From NCBI GenBank assembly GCA_001898385.1, contig MKTT01000081.1, positions 29,013 to 93,012 of the forward strand: a stretch of 64,000 bases of DNA, read 5' to 3'. The stretch is from Planctomycetales bacterium 71-10. GTDB taxonomy: Bacteria > Planctomycetota > Planctomycetia > Isosphaerales > Isosphaeraceae. Made by a program: the position numbers and the translations under genes. A model generated the notes under the pieces. It ran no database searches. It was not told where the DNA came from and saw only the letters and a program-made list of their open reading frames with translations. This document shows, in pieces, positions 37,449-46,561 of the stretch. How positions within the stretch are numbered: position 1 is the stretch's first letter; each line of letters begins with the position of its first letter.

Positions 37449-38693
37449 GTGATCGTGCGACGGCGTCCCGTGTTCGGACTTTGGATCTCGCTGGCGCTGG
37501 CGGCCGGATGCTCGGACGCCGACCTCACCGGCCCCCTCGCCTACGAGGAGCAGCCGGGGATGACCCGGGAGGTGGACGGGAAGTCCCACCTCGCCGACAA
37601 GCCGAAGATCCGCGAGAAGGCCCGCGCCGTCCTCGCGAAGCTCTACGGCCCGAACCCGAAGGAGATCCACGTCCCCGAAGGGGCGCCGTTCTCCAAGGAT
37701 GAGTCGGGGACGGTGGGCGGCCTGCTGGCGAACCACCTCCGGACGGCCGAGGGGCCGAAGAGGCTGCCGCACGCCGGCGGCTTCGCCCTGTATCGCCGCC
37801 ACTGCCTCCACTGCCACGGCCTGTCCGGCGCGGGGGACGGCCCCACGGCCCCGTTCGTCTTCCCCCCGCCGCGCGACTTCCGCCGCGGCCTGTACAAGTT
37901 CACGTCGACGCCCAACGGTGCCCGCCCCGACCGCGACGACCTCCGTCGCACCGTCCGCGACGGCCTCCACGGCACCTCCATGCCGGCGTTCGAGGCCCTG
38001 CTGACGAAGGAGGAGATCGAGCAGGTCCTCGACTACGTCACCTTCCTCAGCGTCCGCGGCGAGACCGAGCTGGCGCTCATCGAGGAGGGCTTCATCGGCG
38101 ACGACGAGGACCCGGACGCCCTAGAGGACGACGTGGTCGCCGACCTGACGTCCGCCGTCTTCGGCAAGTGGGAGGACGCCGCCGACAAGGTGGTCGACCC
38201 GCCCGTCGCCCGCACGCCCTCCTCGCCGGAGAGCGTCCGCCGGGGCCGCGACCTGTTCCTCGGCCGGACCAAGGAGAAGCTCGAATGCGCCGGCTGCCAC
38301 GGCGTCAAGGGCCGGGGCGACGGCAAGAGCTTCGTCGACCCGGACGTCTTCAACCGGGTCGTCTTCCGTGGCGACCCGAGCAAGATGGCCGAGCGCGTGG
38401 CACAGCTCGACGAGCCGACGCAGGAGCTGTGGAAGCAGAAGCTCGACGAATGGGGCAACCCGCTGCGGCCGGCCAACCTGACCGTGCCGGTGTACAAGGG
38501 GGGCCGGCGGCCGATCGACCTGTACTGGCGGATCGCCAAGGGGATCACCGGCGCGCAGATGCCGGCGCACTACCCGGGGATCGACCACGCGCAGATCTGG
38601 GACATCGTAAATTTCGTCCTGGCCCTCCCCTACCAGCCCGAGCTGCTGGAGGAGCCGGGCGTGGCGGCCGAGGCCGAGGCGGTCCGGCGATGA
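37449..38693 (+). CDS. Diheme c-type cytochrome lipoprotein
   Basis: The 414-residue precursor has a short signal ending in the lipobox LALAAGC (Cys 21). It has two heme c sites: CLHCH at 119-123 with a later GTSMPAF Met ligand segment, and CAGCH at 280-284 with GAQMPAHYPG. Each belongs to a cytochrome c fold. Standing first in the oxidase cluster, it probably feeds electrons to the CuA site of subunit II, which itself lacks a cytochrome domain. The start is GTG. The coxB gene follows after 123 bases. Confidence 0.9.
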   Translation: MIVRRRPVFGLWISLALAAGCSDADLTGPLAYEEQPGMTREVDGKSHLADKPKIREKARAVLAKLYGPNPKEIHVPEGAPFSKDESGTVGGLLANHLRTAEGPKRLPHAGGFALYRRHCLHCHGLSGAGDGPTAPFVFPPPRDFRRGLYKFTSTPNGARPDRDDLRRTVRDGLHGTSMPAFEALLTKEEIEQVLDYVTFLSVRGETELALIEEGFIGDDEDPDALEDDVVADLTSAVFGKWEDAADKVVDPPVARTPSSPESVRRGRDLFLGRTKEKLECAGCHGVKGRGDGKSFVDPDVFNRVVFRGDPSKMAERVAQLDEPTQELWKQKLDEWGNPLRPANLTVPVYKGGRRPIDLYWRIAKGITGAQMPAHYPGIDHAQIWDIVNFVLALPYQPELLEEPGVAAEAEAVRR

Positions 38694-38816
38694 GCGGCGC
38701 CGCGGCTTCGACCGCGGGCCCGGCCGTCGGATATGCTGTGACCGTGAACGAAGCTCCGGGCCGGCCCGCCCCCGCGACGGGGCGCCCGGGTCGCCGGACC
38801 GTGGGAGCCCCTTGAT

Positions 38817-39653
38817 TTGCGATACTGGAGCCTGATCTTCGCCCTCGCGGCCGCGTTCAGCGTCGGGGCGTTCGCCTACGCGCCGTTCTCGCCCGACTGG
38901 TGGCTCCCGAACACGGTCGCCGAGCCCGGCCACGTCGTCTCGAAGGCGGGGCGCGAGATCGACGCCCTGTTCATCATCATCCTCTGGCTGACCGGCGGCG
39001 TGTTCGTCGCCACCCAGGCGGCCCTGGTCTGGGCGCAGTTCCGCTACGCCGACCGGCTCGACGCCGAGGGGAAGCCCGCCCGCCCGGCGCGCTACTTCCA
39101 CGGCAGCCAGCGGCTGGAGGTCATCTGGACCATCATCCCGGCCGGCATCCTCGTCTTCCTGGCCCTCTACCAGATGAGCACCTGGGCCGACGTCAAGTTC
39201 CGCTCGGCCGCGCCCCGGACGCCCGTCCTGGCCGAGCTGACCGGGCGGCAGTTCCAGTGGATGGTGAAGTACCCGGGCCCCGACGGCAAGGTCGGCACGG
39301 CCGACGACCTGTTCACCGTCAACGACCTCCACCTGGTGAAGGACGAGACGGCGCTGATCCACCTGAAGTCGTCCGACGTGATCCATTCGTTCTTCCTCCC
39401 CCAGATGCGGATCAAGCAGGACGCCGTCCCCGGGATGACCATCCCGGTCTGGTTCGACTGCGACCGCGCCGGCCGGTACGAGCTGGCCTGCGCCGAGCTG
39501 TGCGGCTGGGGGCACTACAAGATGCGGGGCGACGTCGTGGTCCACGAGACCCGGGCGGAGTTCGAGGCCTGGCAGGCGGCGAAGCTCGCCGAGCAGGGCC
39601 GCAGCCAGGTCGGCGAGCCCGAGGGCGAGACATCGGAGGGGGATCGGCAGTGA
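38817..39653 (+). CDS. coxB: Cytochrome c oxidase subunit II
   Basis: The 278-residue subunit II takes electrons from cytochrome c through its binuclear CuA center. It has a hydrophobic N-terminal segment, two membrane helices (about 50-72 and 98-122) and a cupredoxin domain. The CuA ligands are visible: His in DVIHSFFLPQ and CAELCGWGHYKM at 225-236. The start is TTG 38817 with a GGGAGCCCC upstream. The stop overlaps the coxA GTG. No fused cytochrome c domain is present. Confidence 0.95.
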   Translation: MRYWSLIFALAAAFSVGAFAYAPFSPDWWLPNTVAEPGHVVSKAGREIDALFIIILWLTGGVFVATQAALVWAQFRYADRLDAEGKPARPARYFHGSQRLEVIWTIIPAGILVFLALYQMSTWADVKFRSAAPRTPVLAELTGRQFQWMVKYPGPDGKVGTADDLFTVNDLHLVKDETALIHLKSSDVIHSFFLPQMRIKQDAVPGMTIPVWFDCDRAGRYELACAELCGWGHYKMRGDVVVHETRAEFEAWQAAKLAEQGRSQVGEPEGETSEGDRQ

Positions 39654-41431
39654 GCGACGCGCACGTCCACCCGCGCCCGCGGAACCCGCTGACGCGCTAC
39701 GTCTTCTCGACCGACCACAAGGTCATCGCGGTCCAGTTCCTGTTCTCGGGGCTGATCTTCTTCGCGGTCGGCGGCCTGCTGGCGATGATCATCCGCTGGC
39801 AGCTCGCCTGGCCGTGGCGGCCGGTGCCGATCCTCTCGAAGTGGCTCTGGTCGGCCCCCGCCCTGGGGGGGCAGATGCCGCCGGAGTTCTACAACAAGCT
39901 GTTCACGATGCACGCCACGATCATGATCTTCTTCGTGATCATCCCGATCCTCACGGGGGCGTTCGGCAACTTCCTGATCCCGCTGATGATCGGCGCCCGG
40001 GACATGGCGTTCCCGAAGCTGAACATGTTCTCCTACTGGATCATGTGGCCGGGCTTCGCGTTCCTGCTGGCCTCGTTCTTCGTGGAGGGGGGGCCCTCGG
40101 AGGCCGGCTGGACGGGCTACCCGCCGCTCTCCACCGACCCCCACGCCGCCCCCGGCTCGCTCAACGGCCAGACGTACTGGCTGCTGGCCCTGCTGTGCGC
40201 CGGGATCTCGTCGCTGACCGGGTCGATCAACTACATCACGACCGTCGTCATGCTGCGGGCGCCGGGGATGAAGATGTTCCGGATGCCGATGACGGTCTGG
40301 TCGCTGTTCATCACGGCCCTGCTCCAGGCGTTCGCCTTGCCGGTGCTGACCTCGGCCCTGGTGATGCAGCTCCTCGACCGCACGGCCGGGACGAACTTCT
40401 TCAGCCCGGTGGGGGCCTCGGTGGGGAACGGGCCGGCGGTGACGGGGGGCGGCGCGCCGCTGCTGTTCCAGCACCTGTTCTGGTTCTACTCGCACCCGGC
40501 GGTCTACGTCATGATCCTGCCCGGGATGGGTATCGCGTCCGACGTCATCAGCACGTTCTCGCGCAAGCCGCTGTTCGGCTACAAGCCGATGGTGGTCGCG
40601 CTGGCGGCGATCGCCGGCCTGGGCTTCATCGTCTGGGGCCACCACATGTTCCAGTCGGGCATGAACCCCGCCCTGGGGGCGACGTTCATGGTCTCGACGA
40701 TGATGATCGCGCTGCCGTCGGCCATCAAGGTCTTCAACTGGATCGGGACGATGTGGGGGGGCCGGATCCAGTACACGTCGGCGATGCTCAACGCGATGGC
40801 GTTCGTGTCGATGTTCATCATCGGCGGCCTGTCGGGGATCTTCATGGCGGCCACGCCGGTCGACATCCACATCCACGACACCTACTTCATCGTCGGCCAC
40901 ATCCACTACGTCCTGTTCGGCGGCAGCACGTTCGCCATCTTCGCCGGGGTCTACTACTGGTTCCCGAAGATCTTCGGCCGCACGATGAACGAGGGGCTGG
41001 GGAAGGTCCACTTCCTCTTCACCTTCATCTTCATGACGGGCACGTTCCTGTTCATGCACATCGTCGGCTGGCACGGCCACATGCGGCGCATCCCCGACCC
41101 GACCGTCTACGAGTTCCTCCGCGCCCCGGGCGTCGTCTGGATGAACCAGTTCATGACGATCTGCGCGTTCGCCCTGGGCCTGGCCCAGGTCCCGTTCGTG
41201 CTGAATTTCTTCTACAGCCTGGTCGCCGGGCCGAAGGCCGAGGCCAACCCGTGGAAGGCGAACTCGCTGGAGTGGACGACGGCCTCGCCGCCGCCGCACT
41301 ACAACTTCGAGGATCTGCCGCGGGTCTTCCACGCCCCGTACGAGTACAGCGTCCCCGGCGGCGAGGAGGACTACCTCCCGCAGACCTCGCCCCTGCCGCC
41401 GAACATCACGCTCGACCCGGTCATGGCCTGA
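39650..41431 (+). CDS. ctaD: Cytochrome c oxidase subunit I (A2-type)
   Basis: This is the catalytic subunit, which reduces oxygen to water at a heme a3-CuB site and pumps protons. The 593 residues carry about 12 helices. Ligands include His in FTMHATIMIF, the FYSHPAVY motif at 279-286 with CuB ligand and cross-linked Tyr, the GHHMF pair, and DTYFIVGHIHYVLFGG. The position that is Glu in A1 oxidases is Ala 284, and the preceding YS pair marks an A2-type K/D-pathway. The start is GTG 39650, overlapping coxB by four bases. Confidence 0.97.
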   Translation: MSDAHVHPRPRNPLTRYVFSTDHKVIAVQFLFSGLIFFAVGGLLAMIIRWQLAWPWRPVPILSKWLWSAPALGGQMPPEFYNKLFTMHATIMIFFVIIPILTGAFGNFLIPLMIGARDMAFPKLNMFSYWIMWPGFAFLLASFFVEGGPSEAGWTGYPPLSTDPHAAPGSLNGQTYWLLALLCAGISSLTGSINYITTVVMLRAPGMKMFRMPMTVWSLFITALLQAFALPVLTSALVMQLLDRTAGTNFFSPVGASVGNGPAVTGGGAPLLFQHLFWFYSHPAVYVMILPGMGIASDVISTFSRKPLFGYKPMVVALAAIAGLGFIVWGHHMFQSGMNPALGATFMVSTMMIALPSAIKVFNWIGTMWGGRIQYTSAMLNAMAFVSMFIIGGLSGIFMAATPVDIHIHDTYFIVGHIHYVLFGGSTFAIFAGVYYWFPKIFGRTMNEGLGKVHFLFTFIFMTGTFLFMHIVGWHGHMRRIPDPTVYEFLRAPGVVWMNQFMTICAFALGLAQVPFVLNFFYSLVAGPKAEANPWKANSLEWTTASPPPHYNFEDLPRVFHAPYEYSVPGGEEDYLPQTSPLPPNITLDPVMA

Positions 41432-41507
41432 CCCGACCGACTCGAACCGACCCGAACCGGAGGACTCCACCGCGGCGGCCCGCGTCGCCGCCTCGCAGCC
41501 GAAAGCC

Positions 41508-42500
41508 ATGACGAAACTCGACCCCGCGCCGGAATCTGATCGCCATCGGGCCCCCGCCTACCGCCCCGCCCCGCACTGGGCGGCCGTGCTGGCGGCGGTG
41601 TTCACGCTCCCCCTGCTGTACGTCGGCGGGTCGGTCACGACCTACCGCGTCGGCATGGCCGTGCCCGACTGGCCGACGACGTTCGGCATGAACATGTTCC
41701 TGTACAACTTCTGGAACGCCCCGTTCGGCGTCCAGGTCGAGCACACCCACCGCCTCTACGGCGCGGCGGTCGGCGTGGCCATGATCGCGCTGTGCGTCTG
41801 GTTCTTCCTGCACGAGACCCGCGGCTGGATGAAGGCGTTCGGCCTGGCCGCGCTGACGATCGTGATCGTCCAGGGCCTCCTGGGCGGCTTCCGGGTCACG
41901 CGGAACTCGACCGCCCTGGCCGCCCTGCACGGCTGCCTGGGGCAGGTCTTCTTCGCCATGACCGTCGCCCTGGCGACCTTCACCGGCCGCGACTGGCTCT
42001 CCGACGCGAGGCCCACGCCCGACGTCAAGAAGGTCCGCGGGCTGGCCGTTGTCACGCTCGCCCTGACGGCCGCGCAGATCGGCCTGGGGGCGCTGGTGCG
42101 GCACTTCAGCGGCTCGCACGCGGCGATCACCCACGGCGTCTTCGGCGTGGCGATCCTGGGGATCGCGGCCCACCTGTTCGTGCGGATCAAGAAGAACCCG
42201 GAGCCGAAGCCGTCGCTGAAGTCGGCGGCGCGGATCACGGAGGTCCTGGCGGGGTTGCAGATCTTGCTCGGGATCGTCTCGTTCGTCATGCTCTGGCCGT
42301 TCGACGGCATGCCCCGGCCGGTGGGCTTCTACCAGGCCGTGACGCGGACCCTGCACCAGACCAACGGCGCGGTGCTGCTGGCGGCGTCGCTGGTGACGGC
42401 GCTGCGGGCGTATCGCCACCTGGGCCCGGCGTCGGCGTCGTCGCACCCCGCGTCCCCTTCGTCCCCGACCGACCCCGTCGACCTGGAGGCCGTCGCTTGA
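41508..42500 (+). CDS. ctaA: Heme A synthase (CtaA/COX15)
   Basis: This membrane enzyme oxidises the C8 methyl of heme O to the formyl of heme A. The 330 residues form about eight helices with the conserved His in EHTHRLYG, ALHGCLGQ, SHAAITHG and LHQTNGAVL. The order is that of bacterial CtaA and mitochondrial COX15. An Asp/Glu-rich tail ends it. It is the fourth gene of the oxidase cluster and overlaps ctaB by four bases. Confidence 0.92.
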   Translation: MTKLDPAPESDRHRAPAYRPAPHWAAVLAAVFTLPLLYVGGSVTTYRVGMAVPDWPTTFGMNMFLYNFWNAPFGVQVEHTHRLYGAAVGVAMIALCVWFFLHETRGWMKAFGLAALTIVIVQGLLGGFRVTRNSTALAALHGCLGQVFFAMTVALATFTGRDWLSDARPTPDVKKVRGLAVVTLALTAAQIGLGALVRHFSGSHAAITHGVFGVAILGIAAHLFVRIKKNPEPKPSLKSAARITEVLAGLQILLGIVSFVMLWPFDGMPRPVGFYQAVTRTLHQTNGAVLLAASLVTALRAYRHLGPASASSHPASPSSPTDPVDLEAVA

Positions 42501-43441
42501 ACTCCGCCGCCTCGATGGGCGAGACCGCCCTGACCGTGACCGCCGCCCCCGCCGCCGAGGTCGCCGCCCTGGAGGCCGTCGGGGGGCGCACCCAGGCGTT
42601 CGTCGCGCTGACGAAGCCCCGGATCGTCCTGCTGGTGGTCATCACCGTGGGCGTGGGCTTCCTGCTGGGCGCCCGCGGCAGCGCCCACCCGACGACCCTG
42701 CTGGCGACGCTTCTGGGCTCGGCGCTGGTGGCGGGCGGCGCCAGCGCGCTGAACATGGTGTGGGAGCGCGACCGCGACGCCCTGATGCGGCGCACCCGAC
42801 GCCGGCCGATCCCCTCCGGCCGCGTCGCCCCCGGCGAGGCCGCCCTGTTCGGCGCGGTGCTCGGCGCGGTCGGGACGCTGATCCTGCTGGCCTTCTCCGG
42901 CGCGACGGCCGCGGCGGTCGCCGCGACGACGCTCGCGCTGTACGTCTGGGTCTACACGCCGCTGAAGCCCGTCACGACGCTGAACACGGCGATCGGCGCC
43001 GTCCCCGGCGCGCTGCCGCCGGTCATCGGCTGGTCGGCCGCGACGGGGACGCTCAGCATGGAGGGCTGGACGCTGTTCCTGATCGTCTTCCTCTGGCAGT
43101 TCCCGCACTTCCTGGCGATCGCCTGGGTCTATCGCGAGGACTACGCCCGAGGCGGGATGAAGATGCTGCCGTGCGTCGACCCGACGGGCCGGATGTCGGG
43201 CCGCCAGTCGACCCTCCACGCCCTGGCGCTGGTCCCCGTCGGCCTGCTGCCGACGGTCGTGGGCCTGGCGGGGATGTTCTACTTCGCCGGGGCGCTGGCG
43301 CTGGGGCTGTACTACCTCGCCGCCTCCGCCCGCTTCTGGGCCGACGCCGACGACGCGAGCGCCCGGAAGCTGATGGGGGCGTCGTTCCTCTACCTGCCCG
43401 CCGTGCTGCTGCTGCTCCTGCTCAACCCCCTGCCCGCCTGA
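42497..43441 (+). CDS. ctaB: Protoheme IX farnesyltransferase (heme O synthase)
   Basis: The 314-residue UbiA-family enzyme adds a farnesyl group to heme B, making heme O for CtaA. It has about nine helices, the prenyl-diphosphate motif in NMVWERDRDALMRRT, YTPLKPVTTLNT, and FLWQFPHFLAIAWVYREDY. TTG 42497 is supported by GGAGG seven bases upstream and by overlap with the ctaA stop; ATG 42515 is an alternative. It is contiguous with the oxidase genes. Confidence 0.94.
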   Translation: MNSAASMGETALTVTAAPAAEVAALEAVGGRTQAFVALTKPRIVLLVVITVGVGFLLGARGSAHPTTLLATLLGSALVAGGASALNMVWERDRDALMRRTRRRPIPSGRVAPGEAALFGAVLGAVGTLILLAFSGATAAAVAATTLALYVWVYTPLKPVTTLNTAIGAVPGALPPVIGWSAATGTLSMEGWTLFLIVFLWQFPHFLAIAWVYREDYARGGMKMLPCVDPTGRMSGRQSTLHALALVPVGLLPTVVGLAGMFYFAGALALGLYYLAASARFWADADDASARKLMGASFLYLPAVLLLLLLNPLPA

Positions 43442-43456
43442 CCCGAGGCCCCCACG

Positions 43457-44386
43457 ATGACGTCCGCGGACGCCCCCCCGCACCCGGCCCACCGCCCCTC
43501 GGCCGACGCCGCCCCCGCGCCGGCGACGCCGGGGAAGGTGGCGATCTGGCTGTTCCTGGCGACCGAGATCATGTTCTTCACGGGCCTGCTGGGCTCGTAC
43601 ATCGTCTTCCGCGCCGGCAGCCCGCCCACCTCCTACAGCAACCTCTACGCCCCCGCCGCGCAGCTCGACCGGCTGAAGGACGCCCGCGGCGTCGTGCTGG
43701 GCGCGGTCGGCCCCGACGCGGACGGCGTCGCCGGCGCGATCGCCTCGGCGACCGGCAAGGGGGAGGCCGAGGTGGCCCGGATCCTCGCCGCCGCCCCCCA
43801 CGGGGTCGTCAACGGCCTGGACGAGAAGGGCGCCGGCGAGTTGACGGCCGCTCTGGGGAAGCTGGGTGCGAAGGCCGAGGCGGCCTCGCTCCGGACGTCG
43901 AACTGGCCGAGGCCCTACGACCCGCTCACGAACCCGCTGAGCATCGACCTGACGACGGTCAACACGTTCATCCTCATCTGCTCCTCCGCCACGATGGTCC
44001 TGGCCGTCTCGGCGATCCAGCAGGGCCGCAAGGGGCGCTGCTCGCTGTTCCTGCTGGCCACGCTGGTCCTGGGCGGCACGTTCCTGGGCGTCCAGGTCTT
44101 CGAGTATCACGAGCTGCTGGAGGGCCGATCGTACCCGATCGGGATCAGCCCGACGGGCCACTTCACGCCCGAAGTCAGCCTGTTCGCCTCGTGCTTCTTC
44201 ACCGTGACCGGCTTCCACGGCCTGCACGTCGCCGCGGGGGTCGTCACGCTGGCGATCGTCTTCCTCGGCTCACTGCTCGGGCGGTTCTCGGCCCAGGACT
44301 TCGGGGCGGTCGAGTACGCGGGGCTCTACTGGCACTTCGTCGACGTGGTCTGGATCCTCCTGTTCACGATCGTCTACCTCATCTGA
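43457..44386 (+). CDS. coxC: Cytochrome c oxidase subunit III with L7/L12-like insertion
   Basis: The 309 residues hold a subunit III scaffold: helix 1 (VAIWLFLATEIMFFTGLLGS), later helices with LGGTFLGVQVFEYHELL, FFTVTGFHGLHVAAG and YWHFVDVVWILLF. Subunit III stabilises the oxidase and its proton uptake. Between helix 1 and helix 2 lies an insert of about 65 residues (79-142) that aligns without gaps to the C-terminal domain of ribosomal protein L7/L12 (ATGKG and AAAP motifs match ATGLG and SAP). It follows ctaB after 15 bases. Confidence 0.93.
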   Translation: MTSADAPPHPAHRPSADAAPAPATPGKVAIWLFLATEIMFFTGLLGSYIVFRAGSPPTSYSNLYAPAAQLDRLKDARGVVLGAVGPDADGVAGAIASATGKGEAEVARILAAAPHGVVNGLDEKGAGELTAALGKLGAKAEAASLRTSNWPRPYDPLTNPLSIDLTTVNTFILICSSATMVLAVSAIQQGRKGRCSLFLLATLVLGGTFLGVQVFEYHELLEGRSYPIGISPTGHFTPEVSLFASCFFTVTGFHGLHVAAGVVTLAIVFLGSLLGRFSAQDFGAVEYAGLYWHFVDVVWILLFTIVYLI

Positions 44387-44402
44387 CCCGAGGATCCCGG
44401 CC

Positions 44403-44801
44403 ATGACCGAAGCCGACGCGAGCCTCCCCATCGTCCCCGCGACGCCCGCCCAGGCCGCCGCCGCGGCCGACGTGGAATCGCACGCCCCCTACCTGAAGAT
44501 CCTGTTCGCCCTCTTCCTGCTCACCGTGGGCGAATACCTCTTCGCCCGGTTCCTCAAGGACTCGCCCGGCCCCCTGATCTTCGGCCTGGTGCTGCTGGCC
44601 TCCGCCAAGGCGGCGCTGGTGGCCTGGTACTTCATGCACCTGAAGTATGAGCGGTTCTGGGTCTTCCTGGTGATCGGCCCCGCCCTGCTCATGGCCTTCA
44701 TCCTGACCCTCCTGCTGTTCCCCGACTTCGTCATGCTCCCCGACCCGCTGGGCGAGCCCGTCCCGGCGACCTCCGGCGAGGCCCCCCGGCCGGCGGGGTG
44801 A
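44403..44801 (+). CDS. coxD: Cytochrome c oxidase subunit IV family protein
   Basis: The 132 residues form three membrane helices (LKILFALFLLTVGEYLFARF, FGLVLLASAKAALVAWYFMH, FLVIGPALLMAFILTLLLFP), the pattern of small prokaryotic subunit IV (CtaF/CyoD-like). KAALVAWYFMHLKYE is the typical helix 2 motif. It ends the contiguous block of oxidase genes. A palindromic repeat lies downstream, then the SCO gene. Confidence 0.9.
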   Translation: MTEADASLPIVPATPAQAAAAADVESHAPYLKILFALFLLTVGEYLFARFLKDSPGPLIFGLVLLASAKAALVAWYFMHLKYERFWVFLVIGPALLMAFILTLLLFPDFVMLPDPLGEPVPATSGEAPRPAG

Positions 44802-44851
44802 GGCCGGCCGTGCAGGAAGCCTCGGACCTGAAGCGTCTTTTGAGCGGGAAT

Positions 44852-45084
44852 CCCCCCTTCTCTCCTCGTGGGAGAAGGTGCCCCGGAGGGGCGGATGAGG
44901 GGGGCGCGACCCAAGGCCGTCGGACTTCAAATCCCCGTAGGCTGGGTCGAGACCCAGCCCGGGATACGCGACGCCTCTTCCGGGCTGTGTCTCGACCCAG
45001 CCTACGGAGAAGGCCGGCCGGGGATACGAAGGCGGTCGCCCCCTCATCCGGCCTTCGGCCACCTTCTCCCACCAGGGGAGAAGG
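44852..45084. repeat. Palindromic intergenic repeat element (copy 1)
   Basis: The outer ends are inverted: CTTCTCTCCTCGTGGGAGAAGG at the left, a related CTTCTCCCACCAGGGGAGAAGG at the right, each itself a hairpin. Inside, GGATGAGGGGG and CCCCCTCATCC are inverted. In the centre a nested palindrome family (44937-44959 and 44983-45005) has been inserted or lies side by side. Copy 2 lies at 60025. No coding potential is seen. The 44802-45200 gap has no other feature. Confidence 0.7.
44937..45005. repeat. Inverted pair of 23-base palindromic repeats (copy 1)
   Basis: Each unit is GTAG plus the palindrome GGCTGGGTC-GA-GACCCAGCC (units share bases at the joint). The two units face each other (44937-44959 and 44983-45005, one mismatch) around a 23-base spacer. 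An identical arrangement recurs at 46562-46630. They resemble REP/BIME-type intergenic repeats. Confidence 0.7.
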
Positions 45085-45200
45085 ATGCTCGTCGTCGGCC
45101 CGCCCGGTCCTGACAAGCCCCACGCCTTCCGAATTCCAACGTCCCCCCGGGTGGGCGATGCGGAAGAAGTGACCTGAACGACATCCAAAGGCGGTGACTC

Positions 45201-46370
45201 GTGGCATCCGGTTATCGGCTCGGCGTCCTGACCGTCGTCCTCGCGATCGTCCTCTCCGGCGGGCTCTGCCTGGCCTGGGTCCGCGCCTCCGGGCGCGCGA
45301 CGGCCGAGGCGGCCGGCGGGGCCCCGGCCGGGCAGGACCTCGGCGACGCTGGCGACCCGATCGGCGCGTTCTCGATGGTCGAGCGCTCCGGGGAACCGGT
45401 GACGGACGCCACGCTCGGCGACCGGGTCTGGATCGCCTCGTTCATCTTCACGCGCTGCAAGCTCTCGTGCCCTCGGATCACCAGCGTCATGAAGAGCCTG
45501 CAAGACCGGCTCGCCGGCGCCGACGTCAAGCTCGTGAGCATCTCCGTCGACCCCGAGCACGACACGCCCGAGGTGCTGGGCGAGTATGCCAACACCTTCG
45601 CCGCCGACCCGGACCGCTGGTGGTTCCTCACCGGCCCCAAGGATGCGACGCTCGACCTGATCCGGACGAAGTTCCTCCTCACGGCCATGACCAACCCGGC
45701 CCCCGCCCCCGACGGCTCCGACGAGGCCGTCATCCACAGCGACCGCCTGGCCCTGGTCGACCGCGGCCGGCTCGTGGGCCTGTTCGACTCCCGCGACCCC
45801 CAGGCGCTCGACGCCCTGATCCTCAAGGCGAAGCGGCTGGCCCTGCCGGGCTGGGTCCGCGCCCTCCCCCCGATCAACGCGACCCTCAACGGCCTCTGCA
45901 CGGTCCTCCTCCTCCTCGGCTGGAGCGCCATCCGCAAGCCGTCGAGCCCGGCGGCCGTCGCGGCCGAGGGCGAGGCCGAGGTCGCGCCGACCGTCGCCGC
46001 CCGCCTCTCGGCGCTCTGGCACAACCCGGCGATGCGCGGCCACCTGCTGGCCATGGGGACGGCCGTCCTCACCTCGGCCGTCTTCCTCGGGTGCTACCTC
46101 GTCTACCACGCCTTCGCCGGCAGTAAGAGGTTCCCCGGGGCCGGCTTCTGGAAGTGGCTGTACCTCACCATCCTGACCTCCCACAGCCTCCTCGCGGCGC
46201 TCGCCGTGGTGCCGCTGGTGGTGGTCGTCCTCCGCCACGCCCTCGGCGGCGACTACGCCAGGCACGCCCGCGCGGCCCGCGTCGCCTTCCCCATCTGGCT
46301 CTACGTCTCCGTCACCGGCGTCGTCATCTACCTGATGCTCTACCAGATGCCCGCCGTCGCCCGCGGCTGA
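45201..46370 (+). CDS. SCO1/SenC copper chaperone fused to DUF420 membrane domain
   Basis: The 389-residue protein has an N-terminal membrane anchor (9-27) and a thioredoxin-fold SCO domain with the copper-binding CKLSC at 86-90 and the His in VIHSDR. DUF420 helices follow from about 225 onward: NATLNGLCTVLLLLGWSAI, then MRGHLLAMGTAVLTSAVFLG and two more. SCO proteins help place copper in the CuA site of subunit II. DUF420 proteins often occur as separate genes in oxidase clusters. Here both are one chain. The start is GTG, preceded by AAAGGCGG. Confidence 0.88.
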   Translation: MASGYRLGVLTVVLAIVLSGGLCLAWVRASGRATAEAAGGAPAGQDLGDAGDPIGAFSMVERSGEPVTDATLGDRVWIASFIFTRCKLSCPRITSVMKSLQDRLAGADVKLVSISVDPEHDTPEVLGEYANTFAADPDRWWFLTGPKDATLDLIRTKFLLTAMTNPAPAPDGSDEAVIHSDRLALVDRGRLVGLFDSRDPQALDALILKAKRLALPGWVRALPPINATLNGLCTVLLLLGWSAIRKPSSPAAVAAEGEAEVAPTVAARLSALWHNPAMRGHLLAMGTAVLTSAVFLGCYLVYHAFAGSKRFPGAGFWKWLYLTILTSHSLLAALAVVPLVVVVLRHALGGDYARHARAARVAFPIWLYVSVTGVVIYLMLYQMPAVARG

Positions 46371-46561
46371 TCGACCGGGGGCCGGCGAATAATCCCGAAG
46401 GGGCGGGAGATTCCTGAAACCTCGCGGCCCCGCGCGCGGACCATATCCGATGAGAGTGTCCTCCGCTCCTTGACAACCCGGCTGCATCGAAACGCTTCCC
46501 CGGCGATCCCCACATGGTCGACGTCGGATGGCTCGACGGCCCGCCGCGCCGCAAGGTCCCC

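Noticed and set aside
44852..45084. CRISPR array
   Set aside because: The repeats are palindromic pairs without regular spacing, multiple equal units or cas genes.
37449..46370. cbb3-type or bd-type oxidase
   Set aside because: CuA ligands in subunit II, heme A synthesis genes and a subunit III and IV show an aa3-type enzyme.
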